64,000 nucleotides of DNA from Desulfosporosinus fructosivorans (GTDB taxonomy: Bacteria > Bacillota > Desulfitobacteriia > Desulfitobacteriales > Desulfitobacteriaceae), in NCBI RefSeq assembly GCF_004766045.1, contig NZ_SPQQ01000002.1:124001-188000 (forward strand), given 5' to 3'. The notes below the pieces were generated by a model. It did not search any database, was not told where the DNA came from, and saw only the letters and a program-made list of their open reading frames with translations. Within the stretch, counting starts at the first letter, position 1. Each line of letters starts with the position of its first letter. The position numbers and the translations under genes were made by a program. Below are positions 1 to 9,157 of the stretch, piece by piece.

Positions 1-47
1 TTACTATTGTCGACTTGAATAATAGATGAAATCTAAGTGCAATGCAT

Positions 48-455
48 TTATTTACGCTGTGATAGTTCAAGCAAAATACCGCCTGTCGCTTTGGGGTGGA
101 TAAAGGCAATACTCGCACCACCAGCGCCATAACGAGGAACTTCGTCAATTAAGCGGATACCTTTGGCCTTGAGGTCAACTAAAGCGTTTTCAATGTTATC
201 GACCTTAAAAGCGATGTGTTGTATCCCTTCACCATTCTTTTCAATGAACTTGGCAATTGGGCCCTCCGGCGAAGTGGATTCAAGAAGTTCTATTTCGCTA
301 TCACCGCTAGGAATGAAGCAAACTTTAACTTTCTGCTGTTCAACTACTTCTTCTCCTTGAGCCTTCATACCCAACACTTCCGTATAAAACTTCTTGGCCG
401 CTTCCATGTCTTTTACAGCAATCCCGATATGATCTAATTTCAAAACATTGAACAT
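48..455 (-). CDS. mce: methylmalonyl-CoA epimerase
   Basis: This 135-residue glyoxalase-fold (VOC) protein should interconvert the (S) and (R) forms of methylmalonyl-CoA. It opens with LDHIGIAVKDM, which supplies the first metal-ligand His, has a second His in GIQHIAFKV near residue 80 and a late Glu in GILLELS. These are the usual metal-ligand positions of the family, and the length is typical. An AAGGAGG ribosome-binding site lies about 11 bases before the ATG. It is the last gene of the minus-strand methylmalonyl-CoA cluster, 277 bp after the B12-binding mutase subunit, so it may be transcribed with it or from its own promoter. The window ends 47 bases downstream, where a carboxylase or carboxyltransferase could follow but is not visible. 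Confidence 0.93.
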   Translation of the reverse strand: MFNVLKLDHIGIAVKDMEAAKKFYTEVLGMKAQGEEVVEQQKVKVCFIPSGDSEIELLESTSPEGPIAKFIEKNGEGIQHIAFKVDNIENALVDLKAKGIRLIDEVPRYGAGGASIAFIHPKATGGILLELSQRK

Positions 456-732
456 TATAATCGTAAACCTCCTTCATTATGGTTCTAGGTAGAGTTCCCT
501 TGTCCCATTTCTTTCTTAAACAACTACTCGATTTTCTTAAAATGGAAGAAAAGTGGTATCAAAAAGAAGGCCAATCTACTTTAATAGAAATTACGTATAT
601 CTCTCATTACCACTCTTCTTTTGGAATCCAATGCCCAAAAGGTTTAGTAATTAATCCTTTGTCTGACCATTCTACTAGAATTCCCTTAAGAAACTGACGA
701 AAGTAATTCTAAAATAGCATTTGATGCACAAA
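456..732. other. intergenic gap inside the methylmalonyl-CoA cluster
   Basis: These 277 bases separate the mutase small subunit from the epimerase. I see no convincing terminator, riboswitch or coding sequence. The only clear signal is the epimerase ribosome-binding site at its left edge. Confidence 0.5.
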
Positions 733-1131
733 TTAAAGTTGCAGTTGTTTGATAAAATTCACAATATCCACCGTGGAGGTTCCCGTTCCGAAAATTTCTG
801 CTACACCCGCTCCTTTTAATAAAGTTTTGTCAACTTCGGGAATAACCCCTCCAGCAATCACCAAAATATCTTGAGCTCCCTCACGAGCTAGACTTTCGAT
901 AATTCTCGGTATCAGGTAACTGTGAGCCCCGGACAAGATGCTGATTCCAATGATTTGAACATCCTCTTGAATCGCTGCCTCAACGATTTGTTCCGGTGTT
1001 TGTCGTAACCCTGTATAAATAACTTCCATACCAGCATCTCGCAGCGCCTGAGCAATAACTTTAGCTCCGCGATCGTGACCATCCAAACCGACCTTGCCGA
1101 TCAATACCCGAATACGATGTCCTTTTTCCAT
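733..1131 (-). CDS. methylmalonyl-CoA mutase, cobalamin-binding (C-terminal) subunit
   Basis: A stand-alone B12-binding domain of 132 residues. It has the base-off/His-on signature DGHDRG (the DxHxxG motif) near residue 19 and the later GGVIP segment of the cobalamin fold. With the separately encoded catalytic subunit immediately upstream (15-bp gap) it forms the two-part mutase that interconverts (R)-methylmalonyl-CoA and succinyl-CoA. Splitting the mutase into about 555- and 132-residue chains is known from archaea and many Firmicutes, so this is not a broken gene. A GGAGGAG ribosome-binding site precedes the ATG. Confidence 0.93.
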   Translation of the reverse strand: MEKGHRIRVLIGKVGLDGHDRGAKVIAQALRDAGMEVIYTGLRQTPEQIVEAAIQEDVQIIGISILSGAHSYLIPRIIESLAREGAQDILVIAGGVIPEVDKTLLKGAGVAEIFGTGTSTVDIVNFIKQLQL

Positions 1132-1146
1132 GACGACTCCTCCTGC

Positions 1147-2808
1147 CTAAAAGGTGTTCTCTTGCCTATATTCTCCAAATACTTTCCTCAAGACATCGCA
1201 GATTTCACCCAATGTGGTGTACTCCCGGACACAATCCAGTAAATAGGGCATTAAGTTCTCCGTGCTTTTAGCGGCTTTTTCCAAGCGAATTAAGCCAGTC
1301 TCCACCTCTGCTTGATTTCTTTTCCGGTAAACTGCCGCTAATTTTTGCTTTTGTTCTTGCTCGACTTCAGGATTTAGCCTGAGTAATCCCTTCGGTGGAT
1401 CCTGCTTTGCCTGGAATTTGTTAATTCCGACAATAATTCTTTGTTGATTTTCGATCTCCATTTGATAACGATAGGCACTGGCTTGGATTTCCCTTTGTTG
1501 AAAACCAAGTTCGATTGCCCGGACGGCGCCTCCTAGTTCATCAATCTTATCTAGGTAGACCCAGACGGCCTTTTCAAGGTCCTCCGTCAACTTTTCTACA
1601 GCATAAGAACCGCCCAAGGGATCCACCGTATCCGTAACCCCAGTTTCGTAGGCAATCGTTTGTTGGGTTCGTAACGCGAGCAGCGCCGATTCTTGGCTAG
1701 GCAAAGCTAGTGCCTCATCCCAGGCGTTTGTATGCAGAGATTGGGTGCCACCGAGTACCGCACTCAGGGCCTGAAAGGCCACCCGCATAATATTCACCTC
1801 GGGTTGTTGAGCCGTTAAAGTGCAACCGGCCGTCTGAGTATGAAAACGTAGCATTAATGATTTAGGGTTCTCGGCTTTAAACCTAGTTTTCATGATCTTG
1901 GCCCACACTCGGCGAGCAGCTCTAAACTTGGCAATCTCCTCAAGGAAATTGGAGTGGGCATTAAAGAAAAAGGAGAGTCGGGGAGCAAAGCTATCAATTT
2001 CTAACCCGACGTCGAGGGCGGCCTGGACATACGCTATTCCGTCTGCCAGGGTAAAGGCCACCTCTTGAACCGCATTAGAACCGGCTTCGCGAATATGATA
2101 GCCACTGATACTAATAGTGTTCCAGTTAGGAAGGTGCTCGGCGCAATATTTAAACGTATCGGTGATGAGACGCATTGAAGGTACCGGAGGGAAAATATAG
2201 GTTCCCCTAGCCATATATTCTTTTAAAATATCATTTTGAATGGTTCCTGATAATTTGGAAGTGTCTATCCCCTGCTTTTCAGCAACTATAATATACATCG
2301 CCAACAGTATGGCAGCGGGGGCATTAATCGTCATGGATGTGCTAACCTTATCTAAGGGTATATCCTTAAAAAGCGCTTCCATGTCTGCCAAGGAATCGAT
2401 TGCAACACCGACCTTTCCCACTTCTCCTTGTGCAAGTGGATCGTCAGAGTTATAACCAATTTGGGTTACCAAATCGAAGGCAACGCTGAGCCCCGTCTGT
2501 CCTTGTTTAAGTAGATAAGTAAATCGATTGTTCGTTTCCTGCGCCGTTCCAAAGCCAGCATATTGACGCATAGTCCAGAACCTACCTCGGTACATATCTG
2601 GTTGAACACCGCGAGTATACGGAAATTCTCCAGGGAAACTCAAATCAGTCAAGTAGTCGATATTAAGGCTATCTGGCGCATAAAGCGGCTGAAAGTCGAT
2701 CTCGGACTCTACGGCTGACGCCTGTTTTTCGGATTTAGAAGGCTTCTTCTTACTCTCCCAAAGAGCTCTAGCTTGGATGATTTTTTCTAATTCTGTACCC
2801 TTATCCAT
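1147..2808 (-). CDS. methylmalonyl-CoA mutase, catalytic (N-terminal) subunit
   Basis: This is the substrate-binding TIM-barrel chain of methylmalonyl-CoA mutase, about 553 residues, the normal size of the separate large subunit. Family landmarks include [25 protein letters not shown] near residues 65-90, the [14 protein letters not shown] region and [19 protein letters not shown]. The reading frame extends to a GTG at 2820, but that codon directly abuts the AGGGGA ribosome-binding site, so the ATG at 2808 is preferred. The frame overlaps the end of sucD, indicating translational coupling. The unlinked small subunit follows 15 bp downstream. The direction of the reaction (towards succinyl-CoA or methylmalonyl-CoA) cannot be read from the sequence. 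Confidence 0.95.
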   Translation of the reverse strand: MDKGTELEKIIQARALWESKKKPSKSEKQASAVESEIDFQPLYAPDSLNIDYLTDLSFPGEFPYTRGVQPDMYRGRFWTMRQYAGFGTAQETNNRFTYLLKQGQTGLSVAFDLVTQIGYNSDDPLAQGEVGKVGVAIDSLADMEALFKDIPLDKVSTSMTINAPAAILLAMYIIVAEKQGIDTSKLSGTIQNDILKEYMARGTYIFPPVPSMRLITDTFKYCAEHLPNWNTISISGYHIREAGSNAVQEVAFTLADGIAYVQAALDVGLEIDSFAPRLSFFFNAHSNFLEEIAKFRAARRVWAKIMKTRFKAENPKSLMLRFHTQTAGCTLTAQQPEVNIMRVAFQALSAVLGGTQSLHTNAWDEALALPSQESALLALRTQQTIAYETGVTDTVDPLGGSYAVEKLTEDLEKAVWVYLDKIDELGGAVRAIELGFQQREIQASAYRYQMEIENQQRIIVGINKFQAKQDPPKGLLRLNPEVEQEQKQKLAAVYRKRNQAEVETGLIRLEKAAKSTENLMPYLLDCVREYTTLGEICDVLRKVFGEYRQENTF

Positions 2809-3694
2809 AAATTTTCTCACTCCCCTGTGCTAACGCTTGCTTGACAAGGGGTCCAACCTCCCATGGAAGGCTAGCCACACGTACTCCAGCAGCAGTTAGT
2901 GCTTCAACTTTACTCTCAAAGGTCCCTTTACCTCGCTCAATGATTGCTCCAGCATGCCCCATTCTTTTACCAGGAGGGGCACTTCTGCCAGCTAAAAAGG
3001 CGACTACCGGTTTTGTCATATAGGCCTTGATGTATTCGGCCGCTTTTTCTTCCGCATTTCCTCCGATTTCACCGACTAGCACTACAGCTTTAGTATTAGG
3101 ATCTGCCTCGAACTTTTCTAAGACTTGAATGAAGGACATGCCCACTACTCGATCCCCGCCCAACCCTACTACGCTAGATTGCCCGACTCCTGCTCCTGTC
3201 AATTGGTAAACAATTTCGTAGCTTAGAGTCCCACTTCGGGCCACGACACCAACCTCACCTGGCATAAAAATGTTATTAGGCATAATTCCAATCTTGCATT
3301 GACCCGGTGAGATTAGACCATACGTATTAGGGCCAACAATTTCTGCTTTTTGCTTTTCTGCGTAAGCCATAATTTCTAAGGTGTCATGTAAGGGTACGTG
3401 TTCAGTTACAATCACTAATATTTTAATCCCCGCTTCTAGAGCCTCTAGAGCACAATCTTTGACAAGCTTGGCAGGAACAAAAATTACAGACGCATCCACT
3501 TGTTGCTTAAACATTGCTTCTTCGACGGTATCATAAACTGGGACTCCGTGAACCTCCTGTCCGCCCTTGCCTGGAGATACCCCTCCCACTATCTTGCTTC
3601 CATAGGCTATCATCTGTCCGGTATGAAATTGACCCTGGGTTCCAGTAATTCCTTGCACAATAATTCTGGTGGTTTCATTAAGAATTATGGACAT
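2801..3694 (-). CDS. sucD: succinyl-CoA synthetase (ADP-forming), alpha subunit
   Basis: A 297-residue CoA-ligase alpha subunit. The N-terminal CoA-binding Rossmann domain ([18 protein letters not shown]) is followed by the ligase domain with the phospho-histidine motif GHAGAI near residue 247. The start overlaps sucC by 17 bases and has a GGAGGAGG ribosome-binding site. With SucC it links succinyl-CoA and succinate to ATP or GTP. Placed directly before the mutase genes, it most likely completes the conversion between propionyl-CoA and succinate rather than a general citric-acid cycle, since no other cycle gene is present. Confidence 0.94.
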   Translation of the reverse strand: MSIILNETTRIIVQGITGTQGQFHTGQMIAYGSKIVGGVSPGKGGQEVHGVPVYDTVEEAMFKQQVDASVIFVPAKLVKDCALEALEAGIKILVIVTEHVPLHDTLEIMAYAEKQKAEIVGPNTYGLISPGQCKIGIMPNNIFMPGEVGVVARSGTLSYEIVYQLTGAGVGQSSVVGLGGDRVVGMSFIQVLEKFEADPNTKAVVLVGEIGGNAEEKAAEYIKAYMTKPVVAFLAGRSAPPGKRMGHAGAIIERGKGTFESKVEALTAAGVRVASLPWEVGPLVKQALAQGSEKIYG

Positions 3695-4811
3695 CAGCTC
3701 CTCCTCCCTTCAGTAAAGAGATTACTTTTGTTACTGCTTCTTCGACACTCTTGAATGATTCTATCCCTTGTTCCCGTAGAATCGCGGTGCCTAAATCCTC
3801 GTTTGTGCCGACTAAACGGATAACCACGGGTAATTTTAGATCGAGTGCATTCTTCACTTGCACAAAAGCGCGAGCTACATCATCACACCGAGTTATTCCC
3901 CCGAAGATATTAATCAAAAGGGCCTTAGGATTCGTGGAAAGTAAGATTTCCAAGGCCGCTGCCGTAGCTTTCTCACTAGACCCACCTCCGGCATCCATAA
4001 AGTTACGGGCACTCGACCCAAAGTGTTGGAGTAAGTCAAGCGTAGCCATCGTAATCCCAGCACCGTTAGCCATGACTCCGACCTCTCCATCGAGTTCAAC
4101 ATAAGATATTCCTAAATCATCAGCTTTCTTTTCCACTGCCGTTTTTTCTTCGACATAAGGAACATCTGGTAAGAAGCGAAAGGCGGCTTCATCATCTAAG
4201 GTCATTTTGGCATCAGCAGCCAGTACGTGCGTTTGGGTCACGACTAAGGGATTAATCTCTACTAATTCAGCATCGTACTTGCGAAAAATCTGGTAGAGTT
4301 TCAGCATAATATCCGCAGTTTGCTTAGCTTCTCGACCCTTCAAGCCCATTTGACGTGTAATTTCCCGGGTGGCATAAGGCTGGAGACCAATCGTGATATC
4401 AATAAAACGTTTAATCACCTGTTCCTCAGGCACTTGTTCAATATCCATCCCGCCAGCAATCGAGGCCAACAAAACAATTTGTCTCTTTGATCCATCAACT
4501 GTTATTGCGAGATAGAGTTCCCGTTCTATATTTACCTTTTCTTCAATTAAGACAGTCTCCACTTGGCATCCTTTGATCTCAGTGGCTAGTAAATCCCGCA
4601 CTTTAGTAATGGTGTCTTGAGGATCCGTGGCAAACTTTATACCGCCTGCCTTGCCGCGCCCTCCGGAGAGGACTTGGGATTTGATCGCCACTGGGCCAAC
4701 CTTTTCTACAAATTCAGCCACGCCGTCAATCCCTTTAAAAACAGCGCCCATTGGGACAGGAATCCCATTGCTCAGAAGAATCCCTTTGGCCATGTACTCA
4801 TAAAGTTTCAA
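3678..4811 (-). CDS. sucC: succinyl-CoA synthetase, beta subunit
   Basis: A 377-residue beta subunit, close to the usual 385-390. It starts with an ATP-grasp domain (MKLYEYMAKGILLSNGIPVP; KSQVLSGGRGKAGGIK) and ends with the ligase domain (NIFGGITRCDDVA). The start codon is TTG, placed by a GGAG ribosome-binding site about 8 bases upstream; no better ATG fits the conserved N-terminus. It is the first gene of the methylmalonyl-CoA operon, and its start lies about 55 bases after the sigma-54 promoter at 4864-4879. It may use ADP or GDP. Confidence 0.94.
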   Translation of the reverse strand: MKLYEYMAKGILLSNGIPVPMGAVFKGIDGVAEFVEKVGPVAIKSQVLSGGRGKAGGIKFATDPQDTITKVRDLLATEIKGCQVETVLIEEKVNIERELYLAITVDGSKRQIVLLASIAGGMDIEQVPEEQVIKRFIDITIGLQPYATREITRQMGLKGREAKQTADIMLKLYQIFRKYDAELVEINPLVVTQTHVLAADAKMTLDDEAAFRFLPDVPYVEEKTAVEKKADDLGISYVELDGEVGVMANGAGITMATLDLLQHFGSSARNFMDAGGGSSEKATAAALEILLSTNPKALLINIFGGITRCDDVARAFVQVKNALDLKLPVVIRLVGTNEDLGTAILREQGIESFKSVEEAVTKVISLLKGGGADVHNS

Positions 4812-4863
4812 CTCATTCGCTCCTTTTCTCTAACTATTCTGAATTCTCTGTATATAGTTATTA

Positions 4864-4879
4864 TGCAATATATATGCCA
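4864..4879 (-). promoter_or_regulatory. sigma-54 (-24/-12) promoter of the sucC-sucD-mutase-epimerase operon
   Basis: Read on the minus strand the sequence is TGGCATATATATTGCA. It matches the sigma-54 pattern TGGCAY-R-N4-TTGCW with GG and GC at the required spacing. It lies about 55 bases upstream of the sucC start, and an enhancer-binding activator gene is encoded directly upstream. Confidence 0.82.
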
Positions 4880-4894
4880 AGTTCGAACTCAAGC

Positions 4895-4930
4895 AAAAAG
4901 AGGCGGAATATCATCATTCCGCCTCTTTTT
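4895..4930 (-). terminator. terminator of the PrpR-like activator gene
   Basis: A perfect hairpin of 15-base arms (AAAAAGAGGCGGAAT paired with ATTCCGCCTCTTTTT, six-base loop) has A- and T-runs on both sides, so it could work in both directions. It sits 105 bases past the activator stop and 16 bases before the sigma-54 promoter, which would keep read-through out of sucC. Confidence 0.88.
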
Positions 4931-4953
4931 ATGTAGCTCTTATTATCTCTTGA

Positions 4954-5016
4954 TGGAACATAATGTTTCATCTCCGTTGCAAACTGTTTCAATCGTTTCA
5001 TGTTTCAATTATTTCA
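4954..5016. promoter_or_regulatory. upstream activator repeats for the sigma-54 promoter
   Basis: An imperfect palindrome TGGAACATAATGTTTCA (4954-4970) is followed by repeats of the same half-site: TGTTTCA at 4985 and 5001, CGTTTCA at 4994 and ATTTCA near 5011. They lie about 75-150 bases upstream of the -24/-12 element, the normal distance for an enhancer. Assignment to the neighbouring activator is inferred from position. Confidence 0.65.
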
Positions 5017-5034
5017 ACTTTCCCCCCTTGAACA

Positions 5035-6906
5035 TTAGATAGAACTGTATCCTTTCAATTTTCTCCAGAGTGTCGTTCGACTAATTCCTAGTTTTTGTGC
5101 GGCCTGGGCTTTATTTCCTTGCACGCTATTTAAAACACGGTTAAGTTCCTCTTGTTCACCAGAACAAAGTTCAGAAGGAGTAAGCCTTTCAAATAAAGAT
5201 AGGAGTAAATCTTCATACTCATCTTCTTTATAAAGCGCCGCGAATCGTTCGATTATATTTCTAAGTTCCCGGACATTACCAGGCCAGTTATAATCTCTAA
5301 ATACGGTGTGTTGGGAAATCCCCTCGATTTCTTTTACCGCTAGATCTTGACACATTTCTAAGAGAAATTTTTTAACCAGTAAAGGTATATCGGTTTTGCG
5401 AACTCGAAGAGGTGGAAGTCGAAGTTCTAAAACGTTCAGCCTATAATACAAATCCTTTCGAAAATAACCATTCTCAGTCATTTCCCAAAGATCTTTGTTG
5501 GTGGCTGATATCACCTGAATGTTTACTGAACGAATTTTGTCCCCCCCTATACGCAGGACCTCATGTTCTTCTAAGACTCGCAACAGACGCGATTGTAGAG
5601 ACATGGACAGTTCACCAATCTCGTCTAAGAAAACCGTTCCCTCGTGGGCCAGTTCAAACAATCCAGGTTTCCCGCCCTTTTTTGCTCCTGTGAAGGCTCC
5701 TTCTTCATACCCAAAAAGTTCACTCTCCAACAAGTTGTCAGGAATTGCTGCGCAGTTTATGGTGACAAAAGGATGACGAAAGCGGATACCGGCATTATGA
5801 ATACTTTGGGCAAAAAGTTCCTTCCCGGTTCCTGACTCACCTGTAATTAGAACCGAAGAGGGGTTTTTAGCATAGAGAAACGCCTCACGTTTAGCCTTTT
5901 GAATCTGTTCACTGGTTCCTAAAATATCCTTTATAAATGTTTTGGCCACAAAACCTTTTTGATATAGACTTTTGCGAATCTTTTCCTCCGCCTCTTGTAT
6001 GATCCCAATATTTTGGAACGTTGCTACAGCACCCATTATTACTGCGTTGACCAAAATTGGGATGCGGCTGATGACAATTTGACTATTTCCGATCGACTCA
6101 ATCTGGTTGAGCTCTGGTCTGCGACTTTGCATAACCTTTGTAAGCTTGGCAGTGGGGAAAATAGTATCAATAGATTTGCCTAAGACTTCGTGTTGAGAGA
6201 TACCAATAATTTTTTCGGCACTTGAGTTAAATACCGTGATTAGTCCGTTTCTGTCAACAGCTATTATACCCTCATACGAAAAGGCTAAAATTGCCCTTAG
6301 TTCCTCCGCTTTTCTAGCCTCATTTTTTTTTGAAAATGCTATTTGGACCGCTGTATCCAAGGCCTGAGTCACGCCGTCCGCCGAATAAATAAAGATTCCT
6401 CTCATCCCTCTGTTGCTGATCACCTCTTGAAGAAAACTTCCCCCTATGACTACATTCACACCTTCTTCTTGCAGATGGTTTAGAGTCTCTTCAATATCAC
6501 TAATATGTTGATAAGTAAATTGTTTAATCGTTATGTTTAGCAAACCAGATAGGTTCTCTAGATTGGCAATTTTACTTTCATACGTTATTAGACCAACGGT
6601 ATCTGAATATTGTTTGGCTTCCTTCAAGGCAGCTAGAATGTCGAAGCCCGTGACTCTAATCTCGACTAATGGGTTTGCTAGCTTGCCAGAGAGAAGCTTA
6701 GCAGTTCCACCCGCAGAAAGGAAAACATCTGCTTCCCCGTTTTTTTCCATATTATCAGCCTTCTCTAGTACATCTTTTAGCATACAATCAATGACCAAAA
6801 TTCGGACCGGATGAGGCGCTCTATATTGAAGTTGATTGATCAACGACGTTAAAGCGTGGTAGCTAAAGACTGCGATTGTAGGTTCATTCTTAGATCCTTC
6901 CTGCAT
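5035..6906 (-). CDS. PrpR-like sigma-54-dependent transcriptional activator
   Basis: A 623-residue enhancer-binding protein. Residues 1-190 look like the PrpR N-terminal sensor domain, followed by a PAS domain (about 205-315), an AAA+ domain with Walker A GESGTGKE near residue 356, the sigma-54-contacting loop GAFTGA and Walker B TVFLDEIGEL, and a Fis-type helix-turn-helix at the end (QAAQKLGISRTTLWRKLK). Enterobacterial PrpR controls propionate use by sensing 2-methylcitrate. Here no methylcitrate gene is present, and a sigma-54 promoter with upstream repeats precedes the methylmalonyl-CoA operon, which is the likely target. The ligand is unknown. It lies between the pdu operon and its putative target on the same strand. 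Confidence 0.9.
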   Translation of the reverse strand: MQEGSKNEPTIAVFSYHALTSLINQLQYRAPHPVRILVIDCMLKDVLEKADNMEKNGEADVFLSAGGTAKLLSGKLANPLVEIRVTGFDILAALKEAKQYSDTVGLITYESKIANLENLSGLLNITIKQFTYQHISDIEETLNHLQEEGVNVVIGGSFLQEVISNRGMRGIFIYSADGVTQALDTAVQIAFSKKNEARKAEELRAILAFSYEGIIAVDRNGLITVFNSSAEKIIGISQHEVLGKSIDTIFPTAKLTKVMQSRRPELNQIESIGNSQIVISRIPILVNAVIMGAVATFQNIGIIQEAEEKIRKSLYQKGFVAKTFIKDILGTSEQIQKAKREAFLYAKNPSSVLITGESGTGKELFAQSIHNAGIRFRHPFVTINCAAIPDNLLESELFGYEEGAFTGAKKGGKPGLFELAHEGTVFLDEIGELSMSLQSRLLRVLEEHEVLRIGGDKIRSVNIQVISATNKDLWEMTENGYFRKDLYYRLNVLELRLPPLRVRKTDIPLLVKKFLLEMCQDLAVKEIEGISQHTVFRDYNWPGNVRELRNIIERFAALYKEDEYEDLLLSLFERLTPSELCSGEQEELNRVLNSVQGNKAQAAQKLGISRTTLWRKLKGYSSI

Positions 6907-7212
6907 TACTCACTCCCCCCTTTCATTTTAGAATAAAATTATTTTGTGATTAAAACTAAACTTCAATTCTAATTTTCATAAATATGCGATTTAAGATTCA
7001 CTTATAAATAGAATATTTCGATAATATAAATTAATATCCTGCAATGAATTATTGTGTTGACTAAATAATTTTTTCATTCCGTAGATCAAGAATCATAGTA
7101 CTATAGGGCCCCAGGGAACCACCTTTTGCCCAATGGTTTGCCTGGCGAATACTAAACATTGGGAGTACTCCTTTTCTATCTCTCGGTGTTTGGTTTGGTC
7201 GCCTTATTCCCA
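6907..7212. other. intergenic region between pduT and the activator gene
   Basis: 306 bases. It is A+T-rich near the activator and presumably holds its promoter. The pduT-proximal half holds a 32-codon open frame with a good ribosome-binding site (listed separately). I see no clear terminator for the pdu operon here. Confidence 0.5.
7061..7159 (-). CDS. possible 32-residue small protein after pduT
   Basis: A short frame beginning MFSIRQANHWAKGG and ending LDLRNEKII. A GGAG ribosome-binding site lies 8 bases before its ATG, and it starts 54 bases past the pduT stop, in operon orientation. The composition looks protein-like, with no low-complexity bias. I do not recognise it. It could be a true small microcompartment-linked protein or the truncated 5' end of a lost pdu gene. 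Confidence 0.35.
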   Translation of the reverse strand: MFSIRQANHWAKGGSLGPYSTMILDLRNEKII

Positions 7213-7764
7213 TTAAAATAAAGATTTATGCAAAGCACTGTGAGGTGCTGGCAGTACTAGTTGATCCACTAAAAATCCACTAGCCTTAATGGCCTCACTG
7301 CCTGCCCGGACAGCGGCAGTTACCGCCCCTACATCACCCGTTAAAGTCACCATGGCTTTACCGCCCATTCCTCTCGCTAGACGAACTTCAATTAATTCTA
7401 CATTTGAAGCTTTTACAGCTGTATCGGCAGCCACAATGGCTGAAGCTACTGAATAACTTTCAATAACCCCTAAGGACTTTATCTCATGTACTGCGGTGCA
7501 ACCTGTTAAAGCAGGAAAAACGCTAGCATGTAAATTAGGGAGCATGAATTCATCCACTACATTGTCTGTTCCAGCAGCTGTTTGCCCACTTTTTACCGCA
7601 CTTTGCACGGCTCCCACATCCCCCGCTACCATTACGACATACTTGCCAGGGCACATGGGCTGAGCGATAATCATTTCAACATTGGCAGCCTTTAGCATTG
7701 CATCTGCCGCCAAAATCCCTTTGGTCATGTTTTTTAGTTCAAGTAAGCCTATAGCTCGCTTCAT
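7213..7764 (-). CDS. pduT: PduT-type tandem-BMC shell protein with pore Cys
   Basis: A microcompartment shell protein made of two BMC domains in tandem (about residues 4-88 and 95-180), forming pseudohexameric trimers. The first domain has the Cys in the AQPMCPGKY segment that in Salmonella PduT holds a [4Fe-4S] cluster at the three-fold pore, thought to pass electrons across the shell, possibly to PduS. The ATG at 7764 is preferred because a GGGGG ribosome-binding site lies 11 bases upstream; an ATG at 7773 is too close to it. It is the last recognisable gene of the pdu operon, 23 bases after pduS. Confidence 0.9.
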   Translation of the reverse strand: MKRAIGLLELKNMTKGILAADAMLKAANVEMIIAQPMCPGKYVVMVAGDVGAVQSAVKSGQTAAGTDNVVDEFMLPNLHASVFPALTGCTAVHEIKSLGVIESYSVASAIVAADTAVKASNVELIEVRLARGMGGKAMVTLTGDVGAVTAAVRAGSEAIKASGFLVDQLVLPAPHSALHKSLF

Positions 7765-7787
7765 AGTTTTCATCACCCCCTGTTGCT

Positions 7788-9122
7788 TTAGACCCTACTA
7801 ATGCCGATACAATTATTATCAACCATGACTATCTGTCCCGAAATACTGGCATGCAAATTTGCCCCTAAACTTGCACCTTCAGGAATAACAGCGATCAGAT
7901 CCCCTCTTACAACGTTATCTCCTGTCTTAACGATAGGTTTGGCAGGTATTCCCAGATGTTGAGAAAGGGGTAACTTTACTTCACTCACAATCATCTCTTG
8001 TACACTAAGCGGAGCTTTGACATCGTAGGTGGAAATCCCCAAACGAGCAATCAGTCGTTTGGTGGGAATCAGATGATATTCGCGATTTGTTCGTACCTGC
8101 TGTGATTTAGAGTGATGGGGATTTTTTATCCCTTGCTTAGTCAACTGCTTTTTGATTTCTGCATTGACTCTGCGAGGGGATAACCCCATCGTACAACCAT
8201 AAGTATCACAAGCGCCACATTCAGAACAGAGAAATGCTCGTGTATAAATCTCAGACTCACCAATCTGCCCTCTGCCGATAGCCTGCATAACACGATGTGG
8301 CTCTAGACTATGCCCTAGCATATGACGGGGACAAGCTTCTGTACAAGCCAGACAATTGCAACAAACGGCTTTTGCCCTATTAACAATCATCTGCCAAGGA
8401 GTATTTTTGGCCGTCACCAAGGAATGATCTACTGGCAATACAAGGATACCACCTGTCGTCTTGGTAACCGGCGAATTTGGATCAATCACCTTTCCCATCA
8501 TGGGCCCACCGTCAATTACGACATAAGGCTCCACAGTGGATCCACCTGCCAAATCAATCAATTCCTGCACCTTCATGCCAATAGGCACTTTAAGGGTTAC
8601 CGGTTTTCTTACGGCACCGCCAATCGTAACGTATTTGTCAGTCAAAGCCTTACCTTCGAGAGCATGGGCGACATTCACTAATGTTTCAACATTGGCAACG
8701 ACCACGCCCACCTGGAGTGGAATACCACCTTCTGGTACGATTCTACCTGTCACTTCATATACAAGCACCTGTTCATCTCCGGCCGGATAAATGTCCGGGA
8801 GGAAGAATAACTGGATTGTATTTTCGCTCATTTCTATTATTTCTCTTTGAAGATTGCTGACTGCTTCCTCATATTTACGCTTCAGTCCAACACATCCTTG
8901 ACGCGCTCCAGTGGCCAACATGACAGTCTTCAATCCTAAGATTAGTTTCGTACTTTGCTCAGCCATAATATGCTGATCCGCCCTCAGTAATGGCTCACAT
9001 TCTGCACCATTGGCAATCACTATGTCAACACTGGCATTTATCTTGACATGCGTGGGAAAGCCAGCTCCTCCAGCTCCCACCACGCCGGCCGCCTTAACTG
9101 CTGCAACAATCTCGTCACGCAT
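7788..9122 (-). CDS. pduS: PduS cobalamin reductase (RnfC-like)
   Basis: A 444-residue flavo-iron-sulfur protein related to RnfC and the NuoF family. It has a glycine-rich nucleotide-binding N-terminus (GVVGAGGAGFPTHVK), a SLBB-like middle, two Cys clusters (CCNCLACTEACP and CSECGACDTYGC) and a short lipoyl/HlyD-like C-terminal segment. In the Pdu system it reduces cob(III)alamin to cob(I)alamin for the adenosyltransferase PduO, keeping the diol dehydratase coenzyme recycled inside the shell. It lies between pduP and pduT; Salmonella has pduQ in the pduP-pduS gap, and that gene is missing here. Confidence 0.92.
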   Translation of the reverse strand: MRDEIVAAVKAAGVVGAGGAGFPTHVKINASVDIVIANGAECEPLLRADQHIMAEQSTKLILGLKTVMLATGARQGCVGLKRKYEEAVSNLQREIIEMSENTIQLFFLPDIYPAGDEQVLVYEVTGRIVPEGGIPLQVGVVVANVETLVNVAHALEGKALTDKYVTIGGAVRKPVTLKVPIGMKVQELIDLAGGSTVEPYVVIDGGPMMGKVIDPNSPVTKTTGGILVLPVDHSLVTAKNTPWQMIVNRAKAVCCNCLACTEACPRHMLGHSLEPHRVMQAIGRGQIGESEIYTRAFLCSECGACDTYGCTMGLSPRRVNAEIKKQLTKQGIKNPHHSKSQQVRTNREYHLIPTKRLIARLGISTYDVKAPLSVQEMIVSEVKLPLSQHLGIPAKPIVKTGDNVVRGDLIAVIPEGASLGANLHASISGQIVMVDNNCIGISRV

Positions 9123-9157
9123 TTTCTATCGACTCCCTACCTATTCGATATCTCAAT

